Source: Opitutales bacterium (lineage in GTDB: Bacteria; Verrucomicrobiota; Verrucomicrobiia; Opitutales; UBA953). Taken from it: a stretch of 59,935 bases of DNA. The stretch covers positions 1-59,935 of the forward strand of contig SIAU01000004.1 in assembly GCA_009691685.1 (NCBI GenBank), in the 5' to 3' direction. Shown here one piece after another: positions 52,473 to 59,935 of this stretch (position 1 is the stretch's first letter; every line of letters starts with the position of its first letter). A program made the position numbers and the translations under genes. A model generated the notes under the pieces. That model was given only the letters and a program-made list of their open reading frames with translations, made no database searches and was not told the origin of the DNA.

Positions 52473-54524
52473 ATGAAAGAAGCCAAACCGGAGGCAACGG
52501 CTCAACCGCCCTCTTCATCACCTATTCAGCGAGTTACGCTGGCTTCAACGATCACGGCGCTCGGGATTGTCTTCGGTGATATAGGAACCAGCCCCCTCTA
52601 CGCTTTTCGTGAGTGTATTCGTAATGGCCTCCATGAGGGTGCTACGCCGGTCCAAGTAATCGTCCCCGCCCTTTCGCTGATCATCTGGTCGCTCATCCTG
52701 GTCGTCACCGTAAAATATGTGTTATTCATGATGGACGCCAATGATCAAGGCGAAGGTGGTATCATGACCCTGGTCTCCCTCGCGTCGAAAAATAGCGACG
52801 AAGAAAAAGCTAAATTACCCACTCAGAGTTCTGAGGCTAAACCCAAACATCGTAACGGCCTCATTCTACTGGGAGTTTTCGGAACCGCTCTTTTATTTGG
52901 CGACGGAATTATTACGCCAGCGATTTCAGTTTTATCCGCCCTCGAAGGCGTTAGAGAACAAACCACCTCCAGCTCCGGGCTGATTCGTTATTTCATTCCG
53001 GTCACCGCCGTCATCATTTTAATTGGAATTTTTGCCATCCAAAAGCGTGGCTCCGGAAAAGTCGGTATGTATTTCGGTCCTATCACTCTGGTGTGGTTCG
53101 CGGTTATTGCCGCAACCGGAATTAATTCACTCTACGATCACCACCAACAAGCACTGGTAGTTTACGAAGCTTTCAATCCGATGGTGGCTATCGATTTCTT
53201 AGCCAATAACCCAGGAGTCGGAATCGTGGTACTAGGAGCGGTCTTCCTTGCAGTCACGGGGGCTGAAGCACTCTACGCTGACATGGGACACTTCGGACAA
53301 AAGCCGATACGCGCTGGGTGGTATTTCATCGTCTTCCCCTCCCTGATTTTAAATTACCTCGGACAGGGAGCCTGGGCCATCGCTAACCAATCACAAATTA
53401 TCACCGGCGCCTATAATCCATTTTATAATATGGCCCCGTCTTGGTCACAAATTCCTCTCGTCGTACTGGCAACCATGGCAGCCATCGTCGCCTCCCAAGC
53501 TCTCATCGCTGGCGCCTTCTCTACCACGGTCCAAGCCATCCAATTAAACTTCTTACCCCGAATGCGTATTTCTTACACCTCGGATCAAGAATCCGGACAA
53601 ATCTATATGCCGGTCGTAAACTGGATGCTCCTGATCGGTTCAGTTTTCTTGGTGCTTCAATATAAATCATCGGAAAATTTAGCGAGTGCTTACGGTATCT
53701 CCGTCTGCGGCACGATGCTCATCACCACGATTTTATACGCGCAATACTTACATAAAATTAAAAAATTTCCGCTCGCTACATCTTACGTCATCGTCGCTCC
53801 GATTTTAGTAGTGGAATTTTTATTTATCGCCGGAAACGCCACTAAGATTTTCGAGAACGGCTGGCTCCCTCTCGTTGTTGGATTCGTCCTCTATTATATC
53901 ATGTCAGTCTGGAATAAAGGTCGCATTGCGATGCGCAGTAAACTCGCAGAAGCCGAGAAAAACGATGATTTTAAATTCTTTATCGAAAGCGTGGCAGACC
54001 GATTTGAGGCCGGCAAACTAAGCCGCGTCAAAGGCACCGCAGTCTACCTCTCGGGCGGAAATAACTCCGTACCCATGGCCCTTGCTCACAATCTCAAACA
54101 TAATAAAGTTCTCCACGATCACATTATCGTCGTCACCCTCACCGTCGATGACAACCGCGCCTATGTGAGAAGCGACGAACGCGTGGGCATCACCATGCAC
54201 GGCCACGGCTTCGTCATAGTGGGCAATCGTAACGAGTTTCCTCCCGTGATGCGAATTACCGGAAAATTTGGTTTCCGTGAAAAGCAAGATATCTACCCGA
54301 TCCTCGACGCCGCCTACAAAGAGCTTGGAATTAATCCCAACCCCATGGAAGTCACTTACTTCCTGAGTCGCGAAACGATTGTACGCGCCGAAAGAAATAT
54401 TTCACTCAATACGGTCCAAGAGAAATTATTCGAAGTGCTTAATCGCAACGCGCTTTCCGCCACCGCTTACTTCAACCTCCCTCCTGGACGTGTCGTTGAA
54501 CTAGGTATGCAGGTTGAACTGTAA
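52473..54524 (+). CDS. kup: Low-affinity potassium transporter Kup
   Basis: ALGIVFGDIGTSPLYAFRE, GVFGTALLFGDGIITPAISVLSALEG, GAEALYADMGHFG; start MKEAKPEA chosen over 52392. Confidence 0.95.
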   Translation: MKEAKPEATAQPPSSSPIQRVTLASTITALGIVFGDIGTSPLYAFRECIRNGLHEGATPVQVIVPALSLIIWSLILVVTVKYVLFMMDANDQGEGGIMTLVSLASKNSDEEKAKLPTQSSEAKPKHRNGLILLGVFGTALLFGDGIITPAISVLSALEGVREQTTSSSGLIRYFIPVTAVIILIGIFAIQKRGSGKVGMYFGPITLVWFAVIAATGINSLYDHHQQALVVYEAFNPMVAIDFLANNPGVGIVVLGAVFLAVTGAEALYADMGHFGQKPIRAGWYFIVFPSLILNYLGQGAWAIANQSQIITGAYNPFYNMAPSWSQIPLVVLATMAAIVASQALIAGAFSTTVQAIQLNFLPRMRISYTSDQESGQIYMPVVNWMLLIGSVFLVLQYKSSENLASAYGISVCGTMLITTILYAQYLHKIKKFPLATSYVIVAPILVVEFLFIAGNATKIFENGWLPLVVGFVLYYIMSVWNKGRIAMRSKLAEAEKNDDFKFFIESVADRFEAGKLSRVKGTAVYLSGGNNSVPMALAHNLKHNKVLHDHIIVVTLTVDDNRAYVRSDERVGITMHGHGFVIVGNRNEFPPVMRITGKFGFREKQDIYPILDAAYKELGINPNPMEVTYFLSRETIVRAERNISLNTVQEKLFEVLNRNALSATAYFNLPPGRVVELGMQVEL

Positions 54525-54526
54525 AC

Positions 54527-55687
54527 TTACTTCTTGGACGCTTTGCTCTTCGTAATCAAATCGTAGAAGTGATCAAAGAGTACGTCGGCATCATTCGGAC
54601 CCGGTCCCGCCTCTGGGTGATATTGCACTGAAAATACTGGCTTATCTTTCAGGCGTAATCCCGAAACGGTACCGTCATTCAAATTCACTTCAGTGACAAT
54701 CGCCCCACAACGTTCCAGCTCCTCAGGTTTAGAAGCGAAGCCGTGATTCTGTGCCGTAATGGAAACCCGACCTTCCTCGGTATTCTTCACGGGTTGATTT
54801 CCCCCACGATGTCCGAACTTTAATTTGTAAGTCGAGGCACCAATGGCATGCGTGATGATTTGATGTCCGAGACAGATTCCAAAAACGGGATACGACTTAA
54901 TTAAATCCGAAACCGCTTCGTGTGCATACTTCAACGCCGCAGGATCTCCCGGGCCATTCGAAAGAAATACACCATCGGGATTGTAGGCACGAATTTCTGA
55001 AGCGGGCGTCGTGGCTGGAAAAACTTGTACGTCGAAACCTGAGTCAACTAAGCGACGGAAGATCGACGTCTTCGCACCAAAGTCATACGCCGCAATCCGA
55101 TACTGCACGGGCTTATTCTTGGGCTTATTTAAATGGGTTCCGACTACCGTAAACGGCTTACAATCGCCCGCAGTCTTATTAAAATTATAAGGTGTCTTGC
55201 AGGTGACCTCTTTAACGAAGTCAGCCCCCACAGTACCCGACCAAGCGCGTGCCCGCTTCAGTGCTTCGTCATCCGAAATACCTTCCGTCGAAAGACAGGC
55301 TTTCATCACACCAGCAGAACGAAGTTTTTTAGTTAAGGAACGAGTGTCGATACCTTCAATTCCAGGAATCCCAAATTTCTTGAGCCAAGTGCTGAGATCC
55401 GTCGTCGCTCTCCAATTCGAAACAATCGGTGAAAGCTCTCTCACGACAAATCCGGCGACGTGCGGACGCGCCGATTCAAAATCATCTTCATTCACTCCGT
55501 AGTTTCCAATCTGGGGAGTCGTCATCGTCACGATTTGTCCAAAGTAAGACGGGTCCGTGAGGATTTCTTGGTAACCCGTCATGCTCGTATTGAAGACCAC
55601 TTCACCGCACAAGGTCTTCTCCGCGCCAAAAGCCCGACCCCGAAGAATGGTTCCATCTTCAAGAGCGAGAACTGCGTGGCGATTCAT
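54527..55687 (-). CDS. carA: Carbamoyl-phosphate synthase small subunit
   Basis: [68 protein letters not shown]. Confidence 0.97.
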   Translation of the reverse strand: MNRHAVLALEDGTILRGRAFGAEKTLCGEVVFNTSMTGYQEILTDPSYFGQIVTMTTPQIGNYGVNEDDFESARPHVAGFVVRELSPIVSNWRATTDLSTWLKKFGIPGIEGIDTRSLTKKLRSAGVMKACLSTEGISDDEALKRARAWSGTVGADFVKEVTCKTPYNFNKTAGDCKPFTVVGTHLNKPKNKPVQYRIAAYDFGAKTSIFRRLVDSGFDVQVFPATTPASEIRAYNPDGVFLSNGPGDPAALKYAHEAVSDLIKSYPVFGICLGHQIITHAIGASTYKLKFGHRGGNQPVKNTEEGRVSITAQNHGFASKPEELERCGAIVTEVNLNDGTVSGLRLKDKPVFSVQYHPEAGPGPNDADVLFDHFYDLITKSKASKK

Positions 55688-55743
55688 GAGTCCGTTTTGA
55701 AAGGCGTATAGCCCTCGGAGTGAAGCAAAAAAGAAATTATTTT

Positions 55744-56427
55744 TCAAAAACCCAAACCCGGGTCACCACCTAAGGGAGCCGGCGGACGTGCCCGAGCATC
55801 CAAGGAGTCGGCCATGTAAGGCTTATGCACCTGCCAACCAGCTCGGTAAGGCGCACCGTTCGCTTTCACAAAATCAGTAATTGCCTTTAAAATGGTAGAA
55901 TCTGCCCGACGTGACCACTCGGGATGCAACCATACACTCCCAGCCGTCCATTTGCCGCCCACCGCCGCCGTCCATTTTTCAGCCGAGTCAGACACCTCGA
56001 TGATCAGCTTAACCTCATGCGCCTTCGCCAAAGACTCCGCCACAGGCAACTTGGCCCACTTAGGACTGACGGTAACCCAGTCCAAGCCCTCAGGTATCTC
56101 ATAGGCACCACAAGTCTCCAGGTGCACCTTAAGTTTGGCCGCCTTGAGTGAATTCAACAGAGGAACTAAATCATGCACACAAGGCTCTCCGCCTGTGAGC
56201 ACCACAAAATCAGGTTTCGCCTCTCCTGCTTCTTTCGCTAGTTCATCCGCCGAAGCTTTGCGAATATTTTTTGGGACATATTGCGGATGCCAAGTAGAAG
56301 CGGAATCACACCACGTACATTTTACCGGACAGCCCTGCAGACGGATAAAAAAAGCCTTCCTGCCCATGTGCACACCTTCACCTTGCCAACTCAAGAAGGT
56401 TTCATTGACAGGATAAAGTTCAGCCAT
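55744..56427 (-). CDS. queE: 7-carboxy-7-deazaguanine synthase QueE (radical SAM)
   Basis: [44 protein letters not shown]. Confidence 0.95.
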   Translation of the reverse strand: MAELYPVNETFLSWQGEGVHMGRKAFFIRLQGCPVKCTWCDSASTWHPQYVPKNIRKASADELAKEAGEAKPDFVVLTGGEPCVHDLVPLLNSLKAAKLKVHLETCGAYEIPEGLDWVTVSPKWAKLPVAESLAKAHEVKLIIEVSDSAEKWTAAVGGKWTAGSVWLHPEWSRRADSTILKAITDFVKANGAPYRAGWQVHKPYMADSLDARARPPAPLGGDPGLGF

Positions 56428-56429
56428 GA

Positions 56430-56864
56430 TTAGGCGTCGGGCTGATACCGAGCAGAATTTTTAGAATCTTCGTCTAAGTGCACCGCGATTAACCAAGCTC
56501 TGCCCTGTGATTCTTTACGCACCATGGGATCCAGTGTGTTAAATAAAAACTGAGCAATGCCTTCAGTCGATGCCGACGGAACAATCAGTGCCTTAAAAAG
56601 TTTATGATGATTTTTTAAAAGTGCCTCGCGCTCTGGATCATCCGCCGCCAACAAACAGGCGTGGTCGAGATTTTGATCTATCCAAGTTTTGATGTAGGCC
56701 AGACCTCCAAAATCTACCACGAAGCCACGCTCATCGAGTTGTTTACAGCCGAACTCCAAACCGATACCCCAGTTGTGGCCGTGAATGAATGAGCAATTCC
56801 CACTGTGCCGATGCTGGCGATGTGCAAAGGGAACGTCTCGATAAACTTTAGTACAGGTAAACAT
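56430..56864 (-). CDS. queD: 6-carboxytetrahydropterin synthase QueD
   Basis: GNCSFIHGHNWGIGLEF, GFVVDFGGL, LDHACLL, PSASTEGIAQFLF. Confidence 0.95.
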   Translation of the reverse strand: MFTCTKVYRDVPFAHRQHRHSGNCSFIHGHNWGIGLEFGCKQLDERGFVVDFGGLAYIKTWIDQNLDHACLLAADDPEREALLKNHHKLFKALIVPSASTEGIAQFLFNTLDPMVRKESQGRAWLIAVHLDEDSKNSARYQPDA

Positions 56865-56943
56865 CTGACTCCCCCGAATTAGAGCCGTCCCCTCCCACCC
56901 CGCAAGGCACTTTATTTAAAGCCTTAAAATTAAGCATAAAAGA

Positions 56944-56970
56944 GGCCTGTCGCATTGCGTACGACAGGCC
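56944..56970 (-). terminator. Rho-independent-like terminator downstream of the CPCGC outer-membrane protein gene
   Basis: Minus strand GGCCTGTCG-TACGCAATG-CGACAGGCC followed by TCTTTTAT. Confidence 0.75.
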
Positions 56971-56996
56971 CATGAAGTGCTATGAACCGAGTGTGT

Positions 56997-57950
56997 TTAG
57001 AACGTATGTATCAAACCGACCGACCAAATCGCCGTGGCATGTACCGGATTAACCAGCGCACCAGTCGACTTTGTCGCATAGTTCGTTGTCTTTACTACCT
57101 CGCTATAGAACAAGTAGACACTCGAGGCTGGAGTAAACTTATAGGTCAAACCCGCAGCAAGAATCTGCTGTAAGCCCGCACTCTCTAAGTCCTCCGCATA
57201 CGTTGCGTCGACCGTGCGCTGAATATTTTTGTCCCGATATTGTCTAAGCAAGGTGCCTTGTAATGACACCGCCAAAGACTCACTCAGCTTGTATCGAAGA
57301 CCGGCGGTTAACGACAACTGAGTTCCAGGACGGAAATACTCATCGGCGATGACTGAGCCCTGTCCTTGGATTTGTAAGAATTGCGTAAGATTATTAGTCG
57401 CTAAACCGAAATCTTTTCGAATTCCTAAAAGCAAATCTGTAGACCCAGTGCCTGGTTGCAAATACCGACGCGGTACCAACATCACGAGGTCATCTTTTCC
57501 TGTAGGTAATTTTATTCCTGCAGAAACAGTGTAACCTTCCCATACCGCTCTGGTCGCAATCGTAATATCGCCGAGTCCCACAACTTTACCTTGAGCCGTA
57601 GAGGTTTCTGTCGAGCGATCAATCCTTGGTACCGAAATCGAAACAGTCTGACCGAGCAGCTGCGTCTCAATCGTCGCCAGGATATTGCGATGCATAGCCG
57701 TGAAGTGCGCATGGGCACTATCATTGCGGGCGTCTTGATTGATGTAGTCGTAACGTAAATCCAACGCGTACGCCCCGGCTTGGGCGGCAGGACGTTCAGC
57801 TAGATTATCGACCGCGACTTTAACGCAACCACACGGACAAGCCTGTGCGGTGGTGAAGATTCCTAAGGCTAGGAATCCGAGAATGGCGGCTGGCGTAGAG
57901 CGACCAACAAAAAATAAACTTAATAGAAAGTTTTTTGTGATGTTTAACAC
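56997..57950 (-). CDS. Predicted outer-membrane beta-barrel protein with N-terminal CPCGC motif
   Basis: Signal-like N-terminus followed by ACPCGCVKVAV; alternating beta-strand pattern, terminal Phe (LIHTF); GTG start. Confidence 0.65.
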   Translation of the reverse strand: MLNITKNFLLSLFFVGRSTPAAILGFLALGIFTTAQACPCGCVKVAVDNLAERPAAQAGAYALDLRYDYINQDARNDSAHAHFTAMHRNILATIETQLLGQTVSISVPRIDRSTETSTAQGKVVGLGDITIATRAVWEGYTVSAGIKLPTGKDDLVMLVPRRYLQPGTGSTDLLLGIRKDFGLATNNLTQFLQIQGQGSVIADEYFRPGTQLSLTAGLRYKLSESLAVSLQGTLLRQYRDKNIQRTVDATYAEDLESAGLQQILAAGLTYKFTPASSVYLFYSEVVKTTNYATKSTGALVNPVHATAIWSVGLIHTF

Positions 57951-58034
57951 GTCCTCACTCAGTCGATAATATACGCACTATCAAATTAAAAACCACCACA
58001 CATACCTCTCTATCAGTCTGTCTAATTGTGAGGA

Positions 58035-58694
58035 TTAACTCTGATAGACCGTCAAATCTGGTACGCCAGCTAACTTGAAAGCTTCTTTGCGTTCTACACA
58101 GGTTCCACATCGTCCGCAGTGCGTCTCGCCACCGACATAACAGGACCACGTTAACTCCATGGGGACTTTTAACTCCGCCCCGCAACGAACTATCGCCGTC
58201 TTATCCATTTTAACAAACGGACGTTCCAGCGATACCTCATGCCAATCGGCCAATCGAATAGCCGCATCAAGTGCCTCAGCAAAAACCGGACGACAGTCAG
58301 GATAAATGGCGTGATCCCCACTGTGCGCACCATAAGCCACCGTCTTCGCCTTCAAGGAAATTGCCCAAGAAGTGGCTACCGAAATAAATAACATATTCCG
58401 ATTAGGGACCACGGTCGCCTTCATCGAGAGTTCTTCGTAATGTCCTTCAGGTACCGCCACCTTCTGATCGGTTAACGCGTTGGCACCAAACAGCGGAGCC
58501 AACGCACGTAAGTCTGCAACCTGATGTTTTACTTTATAAAATTCACAAAGCTTCTTTGCCGCCTCGATTTCTCGACGGTGACGCTGTCCATAATCCACTG
58601 TCAACGCATACACTTCTCTTCCTTCAGAAAGTAAATGCGCCAACAAAACCGTTGAATCGATTCCTCCGGAATGAATGACGACGGTTTTTTGCAT
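58035..58694 (-). CDS. queC: 7-cyano-7-deazaguanine synthase QueC
   Basis: VIHSGGIDSTVLLAHLLSEG, VPNRNMLFISVA, CGRCGTCVERKEAF; start MQKTVVIH. Confidence 0.96.
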   Translation of the reverse strand: MQKTVVIHSGGIDSTVLLAHLLSEGREVYALTVDYGQRHRREIEAAKKLCEFYKVKHQVADLRALAPLFGANALTDQKVAVPEGHYEELSMKATVVPNRNMLFISVATSWAISLKAKTVAYGAHSGDHAIYPDCRPVFAEALDAAIRLADWHEVSLERPFVKMDKTAIVRCGAELKVPMELTWSCYVGGETHCGRCGTCVERKEAFKLAGVPDLTVYQS

Positions 58695-58707
58695 GGAGTG
58701 AAATAAA

Positions 58708-59199
58708 CTACTTCGAACCCCGAGAGCGAGAAACTTTAATCCAAGCTTTATGATGATCAATAAAAGCTAAGGCAAAACTCTCGGCGGCACGCATTTTTTT
58801 AGCCTCGGCCGACTTCTTATCGCGCAACCCCGTCAAATGCAGCCAACCATGCGCCACATAAAGACTCACTTCTTCTTCGAAACTATGCCCATGCGCTTTA
58901 GCCACGCGTTTCGCTTGATCTAAATTAACACAAATTTCTCCCGCAAACGGCTCGATAGGATGATCTTCACCCACGAAGGTAATCACATCCGTCACCGTGG
59001 CATCATCCATAAAATCCTTATGAATCTTTTTAATCTCTGCATCATTCACAAAAACTACCGAAATATCTCCCTCGGGACAGATATAGGACTTCACGCTATC
59101 TAAAGTTTGGATGAGTTTTATCACACTCGAGTCTACCACTTTGATCGACGGATGACGTACCGCTACTTCGACGACTCTCAATTTTTTCTTGGACTTCAT
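58708..59199 (-). CDS. ybeY: Endoribonuclease/rRNA maturation factor YbeY, variant metal motif
   Basis: TDVITFVGED, GEICVNLDQAK, HGWLHLTGLRDKK (canonical HGxLHLxGYDH variant). Confidence 0.9.
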   Translation of the reverse strand: MKSKKKLRVVEVAVRHPSIKVVDSSVIKLIQTLDSVKSYICPEGDISVVFVNDAEIKKIHKDFMDDATVTDVITFVGEDHPIEPFAGEICVNLDQAKRVAKAHGHSFEEEVSLYVAHGWLHLTGLRDKKSAEAKKMRAAESFALAFIDHHKAWIKVSRSRGSK

Positions 59200-59694
59200 T
59201 TATTTAATCTCAGCAAATACTGGCTTCAGTCTTAACCATAAATCATCCAGGGCCTGCGGTAGAACGCGGGTATCGGCCACGACCGGCATAAAATTATGAT
59301 CTCCATCCCAACGGGGAACGATGTGGAAATGTAAATGTGTTGGAATTCCTGCACCCGCCGCACGTCCCAAATTGATTCCCATATTAAAACCCGCAGGCGT
59401 CATGACCTTTTGCAGAACGGCCTGACATTTAACGAGCAAGTCCATCAATTCAGCACGCTCCTCACTAGTGAGTTCCGCCAACTGCCCCACCTCGCGATTA
59501 GGCAGAACCATTAAGTGTCCTGGGTTATACGGAAAAGTATTTAAAATAACAAAACAGGTACGACCCCGATAAAGAATAAGTGATTTCTTGTCATCACCCT
59601 CAGCTAACAAACTGGCAAACGGACTCCCTACCTTGGGATCTTTGAGGCTCTGAATATACTGCATACGCCAGTAAGGATGTAAGTGTTCGGACAT
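59200..59694 (-). CDS. HIT family protein (Ap4A hydrolase-like)
   Basis: HLHFHIVPRWDGD histidine triad; NTFPYNPGHLMVLPNREV; start MSEHLHPYWRM. Confidence 0.93.
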   Translation of the reverse strand: MSEHLHPYWRMQYIQSLKDPKVGSPFASLLAEGDDKKSLILYRGRTCFVILNTFPYNPGHLMVLPNREVGQLAELTSEERAELMDLLVKCQAVLQKVMTPAGFNMGINLGRAAGAGIPTHLHFHIVPRWDGDHNFMPVVADTRVLPQALDDLWLRLKPVFAEIK

Positions 59695-59695
59695 A

Positions 59696-59935
59696 TTAAA
59701 TTTTAGAAAATCCTTTTGGATGTAATGTATGCCAGCGTACCGCGGTTGATACAATCGCATCGAGCGTATCGAACTTGGGTTTCCAACCTAATTCAGTACG
59801 CACCTTCGTGGCATCTGCATAAAGTGCTGCTGGATCGCCCTCACGACGCTCAGCATATTCACGCGGCACAGGCTTTCCCGTAACGCGTTCTACGCTTTTT
59901 AAAATGTCTTCAACAGAGTACGGTTCACCAATTCC
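59696..59935 (-). CDS. galE: UDP-glucose 4-epimerase C-terminal part, truncated at window edge
   Basis: Own translation of the minus strand: GIGEPYSVEDILKSVERVTGKPVPREYAERREGDPAALYADATKVRTELGWKPKFDTLDAIVSTAVRWHTLHPKGFSKI*. Confidence 0.88.
   Translation of the reverse strand, partial: GIGEPYSVEDILKSVERVTGKPVPREYAERREGDPAALYADATKVRTELGWKPKFDTLDAIVSTAVRWHTLHPKGFSKI

Noticed and set aside
55744-58694. queC/queD/queE as a 7-deazaguanine DNA modification (Dpd-type) system
   Set aside because: No DpdA-like transglycosylase or restriction genes nearby; ordinary tRNA queuosine synthesis is the simpler reading.

Overview
The window is a dense, mostly housekeeping bacterial chromosome segment. Protein character suggests Verrucomicrobiota/Opitutae, but that is inference because there is no rRNA here. 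Main loci: a 5'-truncated uppP; mreB-mreC-mreD-PBP2; an L,D-transpeptidase divergent from asd; an rlmB-like gene; two tRNA-Lys genes; glmM, a GlmU-like left-handed beta-helix (LbH) acyltransferase, and glmS; MFS and ABC-F genes; SMUG1; speA; menH; lexA; thiC with a clear TPP riboswitch; dnaA; dusB-rarA-msrA-glnD; cysE with a GAF histidine kinase; phoA-type phosphatase; thrS; cysS/metY; an OlsF-like two-domain acyltransferase; tatD; thuA; recJ-secDF-yajC; kup; carA-queE-queD; queC-ybeY-HIT-galE (galE truncated at the window edge). I saw no IS element, prophage, CRISPR array, rRNA operon or recognisable defence island. The best leads are non-coding or architectural. They are: a triple TTGGGAC/GTCCCAA palindrome array in the cysS/metY divergent region (operator array or competing RNA stems); a LexA-box-like GAACATCCGTTC abutting the lexA start; a candidate oriC or DnaA-regulated region upstream of dnaA; a nucleotidyltransferase-less GlmU-like protein between glmM and glmS; RBS-proximal hairpins before mreC and thrS; head-to-head overlapping start codons; and a general lack of Shine-Dalgarno leaders. 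All calls come from reading the sequence; no database search or folding was run.
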